Source: Elusimicrobiota bacterium (GTDB lineage: Bacteria > Elusimicrobiota > Endomicrobiia > Endomicrobiales > Endomicrobiaceae). From it: 64,000 nucleotides of DNA. Position numbers and translations under genes: made by a program. The stretch covers positions 1 through 64,000 of the forward strand of contig JAFXOV010000015.1 in NCBI GenBank assembly GCA_017528425.1. Direction: 5' to 3'. Shown here one piece after another: positions 52,292 to 61,025 of the stretch. The first letter of the stretch is position 1. Each line of letters opens with the position of its first letter. The notes below the pieces were generated by a model that was not told where the DNA came from, made no database searches, and saw only the letters and a list, made by a program, of their open reading frames with translations.

Positions 52292-52378
52292 GGAGAGATG
52301 GCCGAGTTGGTTTATGGCACTAGTCTTGAAAACTAGCGTAGGGTTTCCTTACCGGGGGTTCGAATCCCTCTCTCTCCG
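52292..52378 (+). tRNA. tRNA-Ser (UGA)
   Basis: An 87-base class II tRNA with a long variable arm. The acceptor strands GGAGAGA and TCTCTCC pair perfectly; the anticodon arm CTAGT-CTTGAAA-ACTAG shows anticodon TGA; the T-arm contains GTTCGAATC. The 3' CCA is not encoded; eight T follow (52379-52386) and probably end transcription. Confidence 0.95.
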
Positions 52379-52413
52379 TTTTTTTTATTTCCTAAAAACA
52401 GGGAGCAAAAAAA

Positions 52414-52770
52414 ATGGTTCAGGAACAAGAATATATAGAACCTGAAATAGTTGACGAATTAAACAAACAAGAAAACAAAAATATTGAAGAAAGCCACAGT
52501 AAAAAAGTATGGGCATGGATACTTTTTATTTTGGCTGTAATTTACGGAATTTCTCCGATAGATTTAGTTCCCGATATGCCGGTCATCGGTTGGATAGACG
52601 ACTTTACAATCGGAGCAGCAGCTTTAACCAATCTTATTCAACAACAGTTTTTTCAAACAAATGAGACTTTTGATAAGTTATTTAAGTTGGCAAAATGGAT
52701 TTTAATATCAATAGCCGTTCTCATTTTCCTTGTAGCAGTATTAATAATAACAGTAATAGCTAAAAGTTAA
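52414..52770 (+). CDS. YkvA-like (DUF1232) membrane protein
   Basis: A 118-residue protein with a charged N-terminus, a DUF1232 core (IYGISPIDLVPDMPVIGWIDDFTIGAAAL) and two membrane helices. The family occurs widely and its role is unknown. The ribosome site CAGGGAGC and following A-run are identical to those of the YqeY gene at 62311. Confidence 0.88.
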   Translation: MVQEQEYIEPEIVDELNKQENKNIEESHSKKVWAWILFILAVIYGISPIDLVPDMPVIGWIDDFTIGAAALTNLIQQQFFQTNETFDKLFKLAKWILISIAVLIFLVAVLIITVIAKS

Positions 52771-52807
52771 TATTTCCTGACTTTTTTGTAAAACTTTTAA
52801 TTTATTT

Positions 52808-52816
52808 TGCTATAAT
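52808..52816 (+). promoter_or_regulatory. Extended -10 promoter of the DUF486 gene
   Basis: TGC followed by TATAAT forms a perfect extended -10 element. It ends ten bases before the ATG, and there is no Shine-Dalgarno, so initiation is probably leaderless. Confidence 0.7.
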
Positions 52817-52826
52817 ATTTGGCGTT

Positions 52827-53156
52827 ATGAAAACGATTATATTATTAGGTTTTTCAAATATATTTATGACTTTTGCATGGTATTGGCATTTGAAGTTCAA
52901 CAATATAAAAATGTGGAAGTTAATTCTTATTTGTTGGGCAATAGCTTTTTTGGAATATTGCTTTATGGTTCCTGCCAACAGGATAGGATACGGCCAGTTT
53001 AATGCTGCACAATTAAAGACAATACAAGAAGTTATTTCGTTGGTGGTATTTTCTTTCTTTTCCGTTTTATATTTGCATGAATCTATGAAATGGAATTATA
53101 TTGTAGGTTTTGTTTTTATAGTTCTTGCAGTATTTTTCATATTTCATAAATGGTGA
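52827..53156 (+). CDS. DUF486 (DMT-like) small membrane protein
   Basis: A 109-residue protein with four helices. FMTFAWYWHLK, CWAIAFLEYCFMVPANRIGYG and AQLKTIQEVISLVVFSFFSV are the conserved family pattern, related to small drug/metabolite transporters. No substrate is known. It ends three bases before the radical SAM gene. Confidence 0.92.
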   Translation: MKTIILLGFSNIFMTFAWYWHLKFNNIKMWKLILICWAIAFLEYCFMVPANRIGYGQFNAAQLKTIQEVISLVVFSFFSVLYLHESMKWNYIVGFVFIVLAVFFIFHKW

Positions 53157-53159
53157 TAA

Positions 53160-54917
53160 ATGTTTTTACCTACAACTAAAGAAGAAATCAATAAATTGAA
53201 TTGGGATAAACCCGATATAATTCTGATATCGGGAGATGTCTACATTGACAGCCCCTTTAACGGAAGTGCCGTTATAGGCAACTGGTTAACTCTTCACGGG
53301 TTTAAAGTTGCAATAATTTCTCAACCTGATATAAAAACAGACGAAATCGCAAGGTTAGGGGAACCGTCTTTATATTGGGCTATTAGTGCCGGTGCTATGG
53401 ATTCATTGGTTGCCAATTATACGGCTACCGAAAAATTCAGAAATGAGGATGATTTAACTCCCGGCGGAATAAACAACAGAAGGCCGGACAGAGCTTGTAT
53501 GGTTTATACAAACCTTATAAGACGATATTTCAAAAATACAAAACCCATAGTTCTCGGCGGTATTGAAGCAAGTTTAAGGCGTGTGGTTCACTATGATATA
53601 AAAGATAAAAAATTAAGAAGATCCTTGTTGTTTGATGCCAAAGCCGATATTTTAGCTTACGGTATGGCGGAAAAGACAATGTTGGAATTAGCTTATACCC
53701 TAAAAAGCAATAAAGATTATCACGATATAAAAGGTTTGTGCTACATTTCAAAAACTCCGCGAGACGGATATATAGATATACCTTCTTTTGAAGAATGTGT
53801 TCAAGATAAATCTTTGTTTAGAGAGATGTTTAAAACCTTTTATGAAAATTCCGCATATGTAAATTCAAAGGGATTAAACCAAAAACACGATACAAGATAT
53901 TTAATACATAATCCGCCGCAAGAACAACTTACTCAAGAAGAGTTAGATAAAGTTTACGATATGGATTTTACAAGAGAAGTTCATCCCTATTACGCAAAAC
54001 AAGGTAAAGTAAAAGCACAGGAAACAATAAAATTTTCGGTTGTATCTCACAGAGGATGTTGCGGGGAATGCAATTTTTGTGCAATTGCGGTTCATCAGGG
54101 CAAATCCGTAATATCAAGAAGTAAAGAATCTATAATAAAAGAAATAGACAAATTGGTTCAAAAACCCGATTTTAAAGGATATATTTCCGATATAGGTGGT
54201 CCTACGGGAAACATGTATAAAATAGGTTGTAAAATACACGGAATAACAGGTAAATGCAAAAACAAAAGATGTTTGTATCCGAAAGTTTGTGAGAATATCA
54301 TTTTTTCACATGATAAACAAATTGATTTATTGTCGGAAGTTGCTAAAAACAACAAAATAAAAAAAGTATTTGTATCTTCCGGCATGAGACACGATTTAAT
54401 AATTGCAGATAATCAGTACGGGGAAAAATATTTAAAATATATATCGGAACATAATATATCCGGACAACTGAAAATTGCTCCGGAACACACATCAGATACT
54501 GTTTTAAATATGATGGGAAAGCCCAAACAAACAACATTCCTTGATTTTATGAATGATTTCGATTATATAAATAAACCGTTGAATCAGTTTTTAACTTGTT
54601 ATTTTATGGTTGCTCATCCCGGTTGCAGTTTGTCCGAAACGGAAGATTTATTGCTTTTTATTAATCAAAATTTAAGATTTCATCCCGAGCAGGTTCAAGT
54701 GTTTACACCTACACCTTCCACTTTTTCAACAATGATGTACTATACCGAACAGGATTTGGACGGCAACGATATTTTTGTTGAGAAAGACAGAAATGCAAGA
54801 ATGAAGCAAAAACTTGTAATAACTCAAACCATGGGCACAAGCAATAAACCATCAAAACACAAATCCGGTGCAAGAAGAAGTTACTATACAAAATTCAGAA
54901 AAAGATACGGAAAATAA
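53160..54917 (+). CDS. YgiQ-family radical SAM protein
   Basis: A 585-residue protein of the UPF0313/YgiQ type. The N-terminal domain opens with LPTTKEEINKLNWDKPDIIL; the radical SAM cluster ligands are CGECNFC in HRGCCGECNFCAIAVHQGK at mid-protein. The C-terminus (PSKHKSGARRSYYTKFRKRYG) is Lys/Arg-rich. The reaction is not known with certainty. It is slightly shorter than the E. coli homologue. Confidence 0.93.
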   Translation: MFLPTTKEEINKLNWDKPDIILISGDVYIDSPFNGSAVIGNWLTLHGFKVAIISQPDIKTDEIARLGEPSLYWAISAGAMDSLVANYTATEKFRNEDDLTPGGINNRRPDRACMVYTNLIRRYFKNTKPIVLGGIEASLRRVVHYDIKDKKLRRSLLFDAKADILAYGMAEKTMLELAYTLKSNKDYHDIKGLCYISKTPRDGYIDIPSFEECVQDKSLFREMFKTFYENSAYVNSKGLNQKHDTRYLIHNPPQEQLTQEELDKVYDMDFTREVHPYYAKQGKVKAQETIKFSVVSHRGCCGECNFCAIAVHQGKSVISRSKESIIKEIDKLVQKPDFKGYISDIGGPTGNMYKIGCKIHGITGKCKNKRCLYPKVCENIIFSHDKQIDLLSEVAKNNKIKKVFVSSGMRHDLIIADNQYGEKYLKYISEHNISGQLKIAPEHTSDTVLNMMGKPKQTTFLDFMNDFDYINKPLNQFLTCYFMVAHPGCSLSETEDLLLFINQNLRFHPEQVQVFTPTPSTFSTMMYYTEQDLDGNDIFVEKDRNARMKQKLVITQTMGTSNKPSKHKSGARRSYYTKFRKRYGK

Positions 54918-54920
54918 AAA

Positions 54921-54970
54921 GTCGGGTGATGGTGATTTTTCCCGCAGGATTTATGACCAAAGCACCCGAC
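54921..54970 (-). terminator. Large-loop hairpin, probable terminator for the Spy-like gene
   Basis: GTCGGGTG (54921-54928) and CACCCGAC (54963-54970) pair perfectly around a 34-base loop. Read on the minus strand the stem is followed by TTTTTATTTT, the form of an intrinsic terminator for the gene ending at 54993. The loop has inner pairing (TCC/GGA and GGT/ACC) and is unusually long for a terminator. Confidence 0.6.
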
Positions 54971-54992
54971 ATATTTATATATAGGCCATCAA

Positions 54993-55892
54993 TTATTTTT
55001 TGTCAATATTTTTTTCTAAAGCCGTCGGTTCATATATTATAGGCTTCGTAGGATTAGGACGAGTCGGTCTTGTCCATTTTTTATATTGTTCCGGAGATAA
55101 CAGCTTCTTTAACTCAACTTTTGAATCAAGATCAATTTTAAGCAATTCTTTTGATATATTTGAAATTTCATCGGACAATCTTGTTATAACAGCCATATCG
55201 ATTTCGTCTTTCTCAAATTCTTGCTTTATTGTAAGTTCATCTTCTCTTAATTGTTTTCTTAAAGGTTTTTCTTTTTCTTTTTTAGTTTCAATAATTTTTA
55301 TAAACTGATCTTTTTGCTCATCGGATAAACCTAATCTGTCCGCCAACATATCATATTTTGTTTTAGGTTTGAACAGTTTGTTGTATTGCTTGGATGTTAG
55401 AATTTTTCTCAGTTCTTCTTTCTTTTCTACAGTAGAATCTATAATTTTTGCCGATATGGATTTTATTTCTTTGGTCAAGTTTTTTATTTCTTTTGAACTA
55501 AATTTTTCTTTAAAAAATTCACTGTTTAAAGATTTTATCTTTGTCTTGAATTTTGTTGTCAAATCCTTAATCTCTTTACTGTTTTCCTCTTGCAGTTTTT
55601 TAAAATCTTCCTTTTGTTTATCGGTAACTTTTAGTTTGTCAAGTTTGCTTTCTAAGAATCTTTTATTGAAATCCACTTCCGGTTCAGGGAAATTTCGTTC
55701 ATAAAATCCGAAATCCTGTTGAGGCATTTCTATATCATAAACAACCATAATATCATCGTTGTAAACACTGCTCCTTTGTGGTTGCGGGAGAACAAAATCT
55801 TCATTTTCGTCCTGTTGCGGAACTTCCGCAGACAAAGAAGCTGTTAAACCTAACATTACTACTAAACTTAACAACATTTTTACCTTTTTCAT
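54993..55892 (-). CDS. Periplasmic Spy/CpxP-like protein with two LTXXQ-type domains
   Basis: A 299-residue protein with a signal peptide (MKKVKMLLSLVVMLGLTASLSA). Two helical repeats follow, each starting with a V/L-T/S-D-x-Q-K box and ending with a L-T/S-x-x-Q-Y box: LKVTDKQKEDFKK to LTSKQYNKLFK (~residues 88-175) and LGLSDEQKDQFIK to LSPEQYKKWTR (~190-280). That is the Spy/CpxP/CnrX fold, normally single, here doubled. Such proteins are periplasmic chaperones or stress sensors. Confidence 0.75.
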   Translation of the reverse strand: MKKVKMLLSLVVMLGLTASLSAEVPQQDENEDFVLPQPQRSSVYNDDIMVVYDIEMPQQDFGFYERNFPEPEVDFNKRFLESKLDKLKVTDKQKEDFKKLQEENSKEIKDLTTKFKTKIKSLNSEFFKEKFSSKEIKNLTKEIKSISAKIIDSTVEKKEELRKILTSKQYNKLFKPKTKYDMLADRLGLSDEQKDQFIKIIETKKEKEKPLRKQLREDELTIKQEFEKDEIDMAVITRLSDEISNISKELLKIDLDSKVELKKLLSPEQYKKWTRPTRPNPTKPIIYEPTALEKNIDKK

Positions 55893-55984
55893 AAAAACTC
55901 CTTTATATTCTTTTTATAAAATTTAAAAATTATACAGTTTAGGATAAAATTTATTTTGAATAGCATAATCGTAACCACTCTGTT

Positions 55985-56058
55985 CGCCCTGAAGAGGAGT
56001 TGAACCTCCAACCTTATCCTTAGGACGGATCTGCTCTATCCAGTTGAGCTATCAGGGC
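55985..56058 (-). tRNA. tRNA-Arg (CCU)
   Basis: A 74-base tRNA on the minus strand. GCCCTGA and TCAGGGC pair as acceptor stem; the anticodon loop GTCCTAA shows anticodon CCT; the T-arm has GGTTCAACTCC. The top pair of the anticodon stem is G-A, a mismatch. CCA is not encoded. Confidence 0.92.
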
Positions 56059-56064
56059 ACTAAA

Positions 56065-56589
56065 TTAATATTGTACTATCGAAGAGTATGCTATGTCTTT
56101 TAATTTATCTTTGCCGTTTAAAAATGTTAATTCTATTACAAAAGCACATGCAGCAACGTTACCTTTCAATTGTTTTACCAATTCTATGGCTGCACAAACT
56201 GTTCCGCCGGTAGCAAGCAAATCGTCAACAATAAGAACATTGTCGTTTTCATTAACGGCATCAATATGCATTTCAATGGTGGATGTGCCGTATTCCAGGC
56301 TATAAGTGGCAGAAACCGTTTTATAAGGTAATTTGCCTTTCTTCCTTATAGGAATAAAAGGAATGTTTAATTTTTGTGCTATCGATATACCGAAAATAAA
56401 TCCTCTGGATTCCAATCCTGCTACTTTCGTTATATTTTTATCTTTATATTTATCAACTATTGTTTCAACAATCTTATTATATAAATCCATATCTGAAAGA
56501 ATAGGGGTAATATCTTTGAATATTACACCTTTTACGGGGAAATCAGGAATATCTCTAACAGCCTTAACTATAGAATCTTTTATTTCCAT
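56065..56589 (-). CDS. apt: Adenine phosphoribosyltransferase
   Basis: A 174-residue purine-salvage enzyme. DFPVKGVIFKDITPIL, GLESRGFIFG, IRKKGKLP and the PRPP loop VLIVDDLLATGGTVCAA are intact. Its ATG overlaps the end of the sigma-70 gene by ten bases, so the two are coupled, and tRNA-Arg lies seven bases downstream. Confidence 0.96.
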   Translation of the reverse strand: MEIKDSIVKAVRDIPDFPVKGVIFKDITPILSDMDLYNKIVETIVDKYKDKNITKVAGLESRGFIFGISIAQKLNIPFIPIRKKGKLPYKTVSATYSLEYGTSTIEMHIDAVNENDNVLIVDDLLATGGTVCAAIELVKQLKGNVAACAFVIELTFLNGKDKLKDIAYSSIVQY

Positions 56590-57524
56590 GCTTTTCTCCT
56601 GTCGGTACGTCTTCTTTCGTTAGAGTTAGGATTGTTATTTTGTTGCCTTCTGTCGGGTTGAGTACCTCTTTGATCCAATATCAAAGTATCTATTACTTTC
56701 GGATCTGCATATTTTAATCTTAAAAATATGCTTTTCAATCTTTGGAAAGCTTTTAATTCTATTTGTCTTACTCTTTCTCTCGATAAATCAAACTTTTTAC
56801 CTATTTCGTCTAAAGAGTAAGTAGGTGTGTTGTTTATTCCGAATCTCATTTTAAGAATTTCGGCTTCTCTTTCAGGCAAACAATCTATAGCCTTTTGAAC
56901 ATTTTGTGCATTTCTTATAATTTCCGTTATCGCTTCCGGGGTTTTGGTAATATTATCTTTAATATTATCTTTTTTTAATGTATCGGAATCATCACTCATT
57001 GCAACGTCAAGAGAAGATATATTATCAACGGAATATATCGTTGAATTTATTTCTTCCGCCTGATCAAGAGGAATTTTTATCTTTTTGGCAATTTCTTTTA
57101 CGGTTGGTTCCTTGTTTAGTTTTGCCATTAAAGTGTTTCTTATTTTCTTCCACTTGTTTATTATATCATACATGTAAGAGGGGATTCTTATTGTTTTGGA
57201 ATTATCTTCTATGGATTTTCTTATGAATTGTTCTATCCAATATGTGGCATAAGTCGAAAATCTTATGTTTTTTTCCGGTTCAAACTTTTCTACTGCTTTC
57301 ATTAAACCTATATTACCGTCGGAGATTAAATCCATCAAATCCACGCCTCTTTTGGTAAATCTTTTTGCTATAGGTATAACCAAACAATAGTTCAATTCAA
57401 CAAGCCTTTTGATTGCTCTTTTATTACCTTTTTTTGCTTTTACCCAAAGAGCATCAACTTCTTCTTTTGTCGCCGGCTTTATTGTCTTTAATTGTTTAAA
57501 ATACGATTGTAATAAATCTGACAT
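56580..57524 (-). CDS. Sigma-70 family RNA polymerase sigma factor (RpoD/RpoS-like, group 2)
   Basis: A 314-residue factor with regions 1.2 to 4 and no long 1.1 region. Region 2 has NIGLMKAVEKFEPEKNIRFSTYATYWIEQFIRK over ~residues 72-104; region 3 follows; region 4 has MRFGINNTPTYSLDEIGKKF and LSRERVRQIELKAFQRLK. The final ~30 residues (QRGTQPDRRQQNNNPNSNER) are a polar Arg/Asn-rich tail that sigma factors usually lack. Probably an alternative rather than the housekeeping factor given its size. Confidence 0.93.
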   Translation of the reverse strand: MSDLLQSYFKQLKTIKPATKEEVDALWVKAKKGNKRAIKRLVELNYCLVIPIAKRFTKRGVDLMDLISDGNIGLMKAVEKFEPEKNIRFSTYATYWIEQFIRKSIEDNSKTIRIPSYMYDIINKWKKIRNTLMAKLNKEPTVKEIAKKIKIPLDQAEEINSTIYSVDNISSLDVAMSDDSDTLKKDNIKDNITKTPEAITEIIRNAQNVQKAIDCLPEREAEILKMRFGINNTPTYSLDEIGKKFDLSRERVRQIELKAFQRLKSIFLRLKYADPKVIDTLILDQRGTQPDRRQQNNNPNSNERRRTDRRKAWK

Positions 57525-57545
57525 TTTAAAGAATCCTTCTTTATC

Positions 57546-57887
57546 TTATAATTGCTTTATACATTTGTTGTTTTCATCAACAAAAACAAACTTTGCCTGT
57601 ATGGGTCTATCAGATAATTCGAAACCCATAATTATAATAATTTCACCTTTTTTTATTAAATGAGCTGCCGCTCCGTTCATGCAAACAGTTCCGGAACCGG
57701 CTTTTCCGGGAATAACATACGTCTCAAGTCTTGCCCCGGAAGTGTTACTTACAACTAAAACTTTTTCGCCTACCCATAATCCTGCTTTATCTATCAAGTC
57801 GGAATCTATCGTAATACTGCCTTGATATTCAAGATTCGCTTCCGTTACCGTGGCACGAAAAATTTTTGAACTTAATACAAATCTCAT
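57546..57887 (-). CDS. panD: Aspartate 1-decarboxylase
   Basis: A 113-residue pyruvoyl enzyme making beta-alanine for pantothenate/CoA. The self-cleavage site is Gly23-Ser24 in [17 protein letters not shown]; Tyr58-region [22 protein letters not shown] is typical. The proenzyme is slightly short but complete. It lies between a DksA-like gene and the sigma factor on the minus strand. Confidence 0.95.
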   Translation of the reverse strand: MRFVLSSKIFRATVTEANLEYQGSITIDSDLIDKAGLWVGEKVLVVSNTSGARLETYVIPGKAGSGTVCMNGAAAHLIKKGEIIIIMGFELSDRPIQAKFVFVDENNKCIKQL

Positions 57888-57907
57888 TTTTCTAATATCT
57901 CCAAACG

Positions 57908-58255
57908 TTATTTCGAATTTTTTTCAGCTTCTTCCTGACAATTTTTGCAATATCTGCCCCAAGGTAAAGCTTCTAATCTTGCTTGAGAAATATCTTCTCC
58001 GCAACATTCACATTTTCCGAATGTTCCTTTTTCTATTTTGGCCAATGCATTATCAATGTCTTGTTTCATTCTCGTATCCATTCCGCCGAGTTCGAATTGC
58101 ATTTCTCTTTCGGTGCTTTGAGTTGCTGTATCTATCTCGTCTCCGCCTGTCTCAAGCTCATGCTCGTTTAATTTTCTGGAATTAACTTTGTTTGTTATGG
58201 ATGCTTTTTTTTGAGTTAAAGTTTTTTTGAATTTTGCCAATAACTTTTTGTTCAT
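57908..58255 (-). CDS. DksA/TraR-family zinc-finger transcription regulator
   Basis: A 115-residue protein with an N-terminal coiled coil and a four-cysteine finger, CECCGEDI and CKNC. The acidic tip residues ([11 protein letters not shown]) occur in the usual place after the first helix. DksA-like proteins bind the RNA polymerase secondary channel and act with ppGpp. It is in line with the polyamine genes upstream. Confidence 0.92.
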   Translation of the reverse strand: MNKKLLAKFKKTLTQKKASITNKVNSRKLNEHELETGGDEIDTATQSTEREMQFELGGMDTRMKQDIDNALAKIEKGTFGKCECCGEDISQARLEALPWGRYCKNCQEEAEKNSK

Positions 58256-58283
58256 GTTTAATCTCCATATATTTGTATTTTAA

Positions 58284-59741
58284 TTAATTTGCAAACACTT
58301 TTACCATCTTTAAAACATCGCCTTCCTGGCCGCTTATTCTTATACCTTTAGATGCCATTTCAACCAAATAATCGCAAATTTCCTTTGATATTCTTTCACC
58401 CGGAATAACAACGGGAATACCCGGAGGATAAGGCGTTAATACCTGAGCGGAAACATGTCCTACGGATTTTGCCAAAGGAATCTTTTTTATATCGTGAGAT
58501 AAAAATACTTCCCTCGGTGTCATAACCATTTCCGTTGCAAGAGAAGGAATTTTCAAAATCCAATTTTTCTGGGTTCCTTTATAATTTTTGCTTATTTCCT
58601 TTAATGCACTTACAAGCTTTTGAACATCGTCCATATCGGACCCTATACCCATAATTGCTATTAAGTTAAATGTATCGGAACAATCAACTTGGATATTATA
58701 TTTTTTCGCAAGGATTTCGTCTACTTCATATCCGGAAAGACCGGTCTTTGTAACATTTATTGTAAGCTTTGTTAAATCTAAATCAAAATTTCTGTCTTTG
58801 ATATCGCTTTTCGTCAAACATCTCATATTAGGAATTTTTTCATTAATTTCTTTTCTTGCCCATTCTGCAGCTTCAATAACTTTATCAAACATCTCCTTTC
58901 CGTGCAAAACAGCTTGTCTTCTTGCCAAATCTATACTTGCAAGAGTCAAATATTGCGGACTTGTTGTTTGTAACATTGAAACAATCTTTTTTACTCTGTT
59001 AATATCAACAAGTTTTGAATTATGGTGAAGAACAGAACCCTGAGAAAGCGCAGAAAGAATTTTATGCGTGGATTGAACACACAAATCCGCGCCGGCATCA
59101 ACTGCGGACATCGGCAACTTATCATTAAACTTCAAATGAGGACCGTGTGCTTCATCTACGAGAAGGATTTTACCTTTTCTGTGGCACAAGTCTGCTATTT
59201 TTTTAACTTCGGTTGCAACACCGTTGTATGTAGGACTTGTAAGAAACACCGCTCTTGCTTCAGGATACATCTCAAGAGCTTGTTTTATTTCTTCATAAGT
59301 AGAATTAAAAATAATGTCTAAATTTTGGTCTATTGTAGGTTGTAGCCAAATAGGCCAAACTCCGGAAAGGATAATTCCGCCCATTATGGATTTATGTGAA
59401 CTTCTTGAAACTATAATAGAGTCTCCGGGATCGCATGCGGATAAAAACATTGCAATATTTCCTACGGAAGTTCCGTTAACTAAAAACAAAGAATGTTTTA
59501 CTCCGTAAGCTTGAGCCATTAATTCTTCGGCTTTTTTTATCGGACCTACGGGATCGTGGAGGGAATCTACTTCATCAAAAACCGTTACATCAAATTTATA
59601 AAGACCGTCACCTGTCACTTCTTTTAATACAGGGTCTATCCCTTTTCCGTTTTTATGTCCGGGAGTATGAAAAGAAGTAACATTTCTTTTTGCATGTCCT
59701 AAAAGTGTGTCAAAAATTGGTACTTTACTTTGTTTATCCAT
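58284..59741 (-). CDS. Orn/Lys/Arg decarboxylase, PLP-dependent (fold I)
   Basis: A 485-residue enzyme. SFHTPGHKNGKG near the start, VNGTSVGNIAMFLSACDPGDS, the PLP-Lys segment VQSTHKILSALSQGSVLH and the Asp in LLVDEAHGPHLKF are diagnostic of the short, wing-less basic amino acid decarboxylases. The product is putrescine, cadaverine or agmatine; the motif does not decide. ATG 59741 has AAAGGACAG six bases upstream and is preferred to an ATG 21 bases earlier. With the next two genes it supplies the diamine for carboxynorspermidine-type polyamine synthesis. Confidence 0.9.
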   Translation of the reverse strand: MDKQSKVPIFDTLLGHAKRNVTSFHTPGHKNGKGIDPVLKEVTGDGLYKFDVTVFDEVDSLHDPVGPIKKAEELMAQAYGVKHSLFLVNGTSVGNIAMFLSACDPGDSIIVSRSSHKSIMGGIILSGVWPIWLQPTIDQNLDIIFNSTYEEIKQALEMYPEARAVFLTSPTYNGVATEVKKIADLCHRKGKILLVDEAHGPHLKFNDKLPMSAVDAGADLCVQSTHKILSALSQGSVLHHNSKLVDINRVKKIVSMLQTTSPQYLTLASIDLARRQAVLHGKEMFDKVIEAAEWARKEINEKIPNMRCLTKSDIKDRNFDLDLTKLTINVTKTGLSGYEVDEILAKKYNIQVDCSDTFNLIAIMGIGSDMDDVQKLVSALKEISKNYKGTQKNWILKIPSLATEMVMTPREVFLSHDIKKIPLAKSVGHVSAQVLTPYPPGIPVVIPGERISKEICDYLVEMASKGIRISGQEGDVLKMVKVFAN

Positions 59742-59773
59742 AGCTGTCCTTTTAATATACAATATTTTTAATA

Positions 59774-61009
59774 TTAAATAAACTTTTTAGATGGTGTATT
59801 TTCCAATACAGCTGTCGATAATCCGTTTTTGCCCAATAATTCAATAAACGGATCAGGATCCAACTCTTCGACATTTACCATTGTTTTTACATCCCATGTT
59901 CCGTTGGCAATAAGCATTGCAGCTGCTACCGGCGGAACTCCGGCTGTATAACTTATTGCTTGAGCTTCAACTTCGTTATAGCAATCTTTATGGTCGCAAA
60001 TATTATAAATAAACAACTCTTTATTCTTTTTGTCTTTTTTACCTTTTATTAAACAACCGATACATGTTTTACCGGTATAATTCGGTGCCAATGTTTTAGG
60101 GTTAGGAAGACAAGCTTTAACAACTTTCAAAGGAACAACTTCCAACCCTTCTGCGGTTTTAACCGGTTTCTCCGACAACAAACCTATCTTTTTTAACACG
60201 GTGAACACATTTATATAATGATCGCTGAACCCCATCCAAAATCTTATTGATTTTGCTTTAATGTTTTTTGAAAGAGAATGAAGTTCATCATGTCCCGTTA
60301 AATAAACAGGCTGTTCTCCTACAACAGGGAAATCATAAACAAGTTTATCGGCATGAACGGGTTTTTGTACCCATTGGTTATCTATCCACGTCCAAACTTT
60401 ATGAAATTCTCTGAAATTTATTTCAGGATCGAAATTCGTTGCGAAATATTTTCCGTGACTTCCGGCATTTACGTCCATAATATCTATTGTTGCTATTTTA
60501 TCGAAATGATGTTTTACGGCCAATGCACAATAAGCATTTACAACACCCGGATCAAATCCGCATCCGAGAATAGCGGTAACTTTCTTTTCCGTACATCTGT
60601 CTTTTCTTTTCCATTCGTAATTTGCATACCAGGGGGGATTTTCACAAACTTTTTTAGGATCTTCGTGGATTGCGGTATCAATATATGCCGAGCCTGTTTG
60701 AATACAAGCTTCCAAAATTGACATGTTGCAAAAAGCACTTGCAACATTAATAACTATTGTTATGTTTAATTGCTTTATTAGTTCTATTAAGGCAGGAACA
60801 TCAAAGACATCTATCTGCTTGGAAGAAAACTCGTTATCAGGATTTTTATAGTTCTTCTTTTTCTTAATACTGTCTAAAATTGCATCACAACTTTTAAGTG
60901 TTCTGGATCCTATATACAATTTTCCGAAAACATCATTGTTTTGTGCCAATTTATGACAAATCACGTGTGCTACGGCTCCGGCCCCGATAACTAAAACATT
61001 TCTTTTCAT
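59774..61009 (-). CDS. Carboxynorspermidine/carboxyspermidine synthase (saccharopine dehydrogenase-like)
   Basis: A 411-residue NADPH-dependent enzyme that condenses a diamine with aspartate semialdehyde. The cofactor loop VLVIGAGAVAHVICHKLA opens the protein; AYIDTAIHEDP, ILGCGFDPGVVNAYCALA and YTAGVPPVAAAMLIANGTW are characteristic of the polyamine branch of the saccharopine dehydrogenase family. Its direct partner nspC is 16 bases upstream and the decarboxylase 32 bases downstream, which supports the polyamine role over lysine metabolism. Confidence 0.92.
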   Translation of the reverse strand: MKRNVLVIGAGAVAHVICHKLAQNNDVFGKLYIGSRTLKSCDAILDSIKKKKNYKNPDNEFSSKQIDVFDVPALIELIKQLNITIVINVASAFCNMSILEACIQTGSAYIDTAIHEDPKKVCENPPWYANYEWKRKDRCTEKKVTAILGCGFDPGVVNAYCALAVKHHFDKIATIDIMDVNAGSHGKYFATNFDPEINFREFHKVWTWIDNQWVQKPVHADKLVYDFPVVGEQPVYLTGHDELHSLSKNIKAKSIRFWMGFSDHYINVFTVLKKIGLLSEKPVKTAEGLEVVPLKVVKACLPNPKTLAPNYTGKTCIGCLIKGKKDKKNKELFIYNICDHKDCYNEVEAQAISYTAGVPPVAAAMLIANGTWDVKTMVNVEELDPDPFIELLGKNGLSTAVLENTPSKKFI

Positions 61010-61025
61010 TTCAAGCAGTGCCTCC

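Noticed and set aside
54921-54970. Fluoride-type riboswitch
   Set aside because: GGTGATGG and TATGACC are reminiscent, but the third stem is missing and no crcB-like gene follows on either strand.
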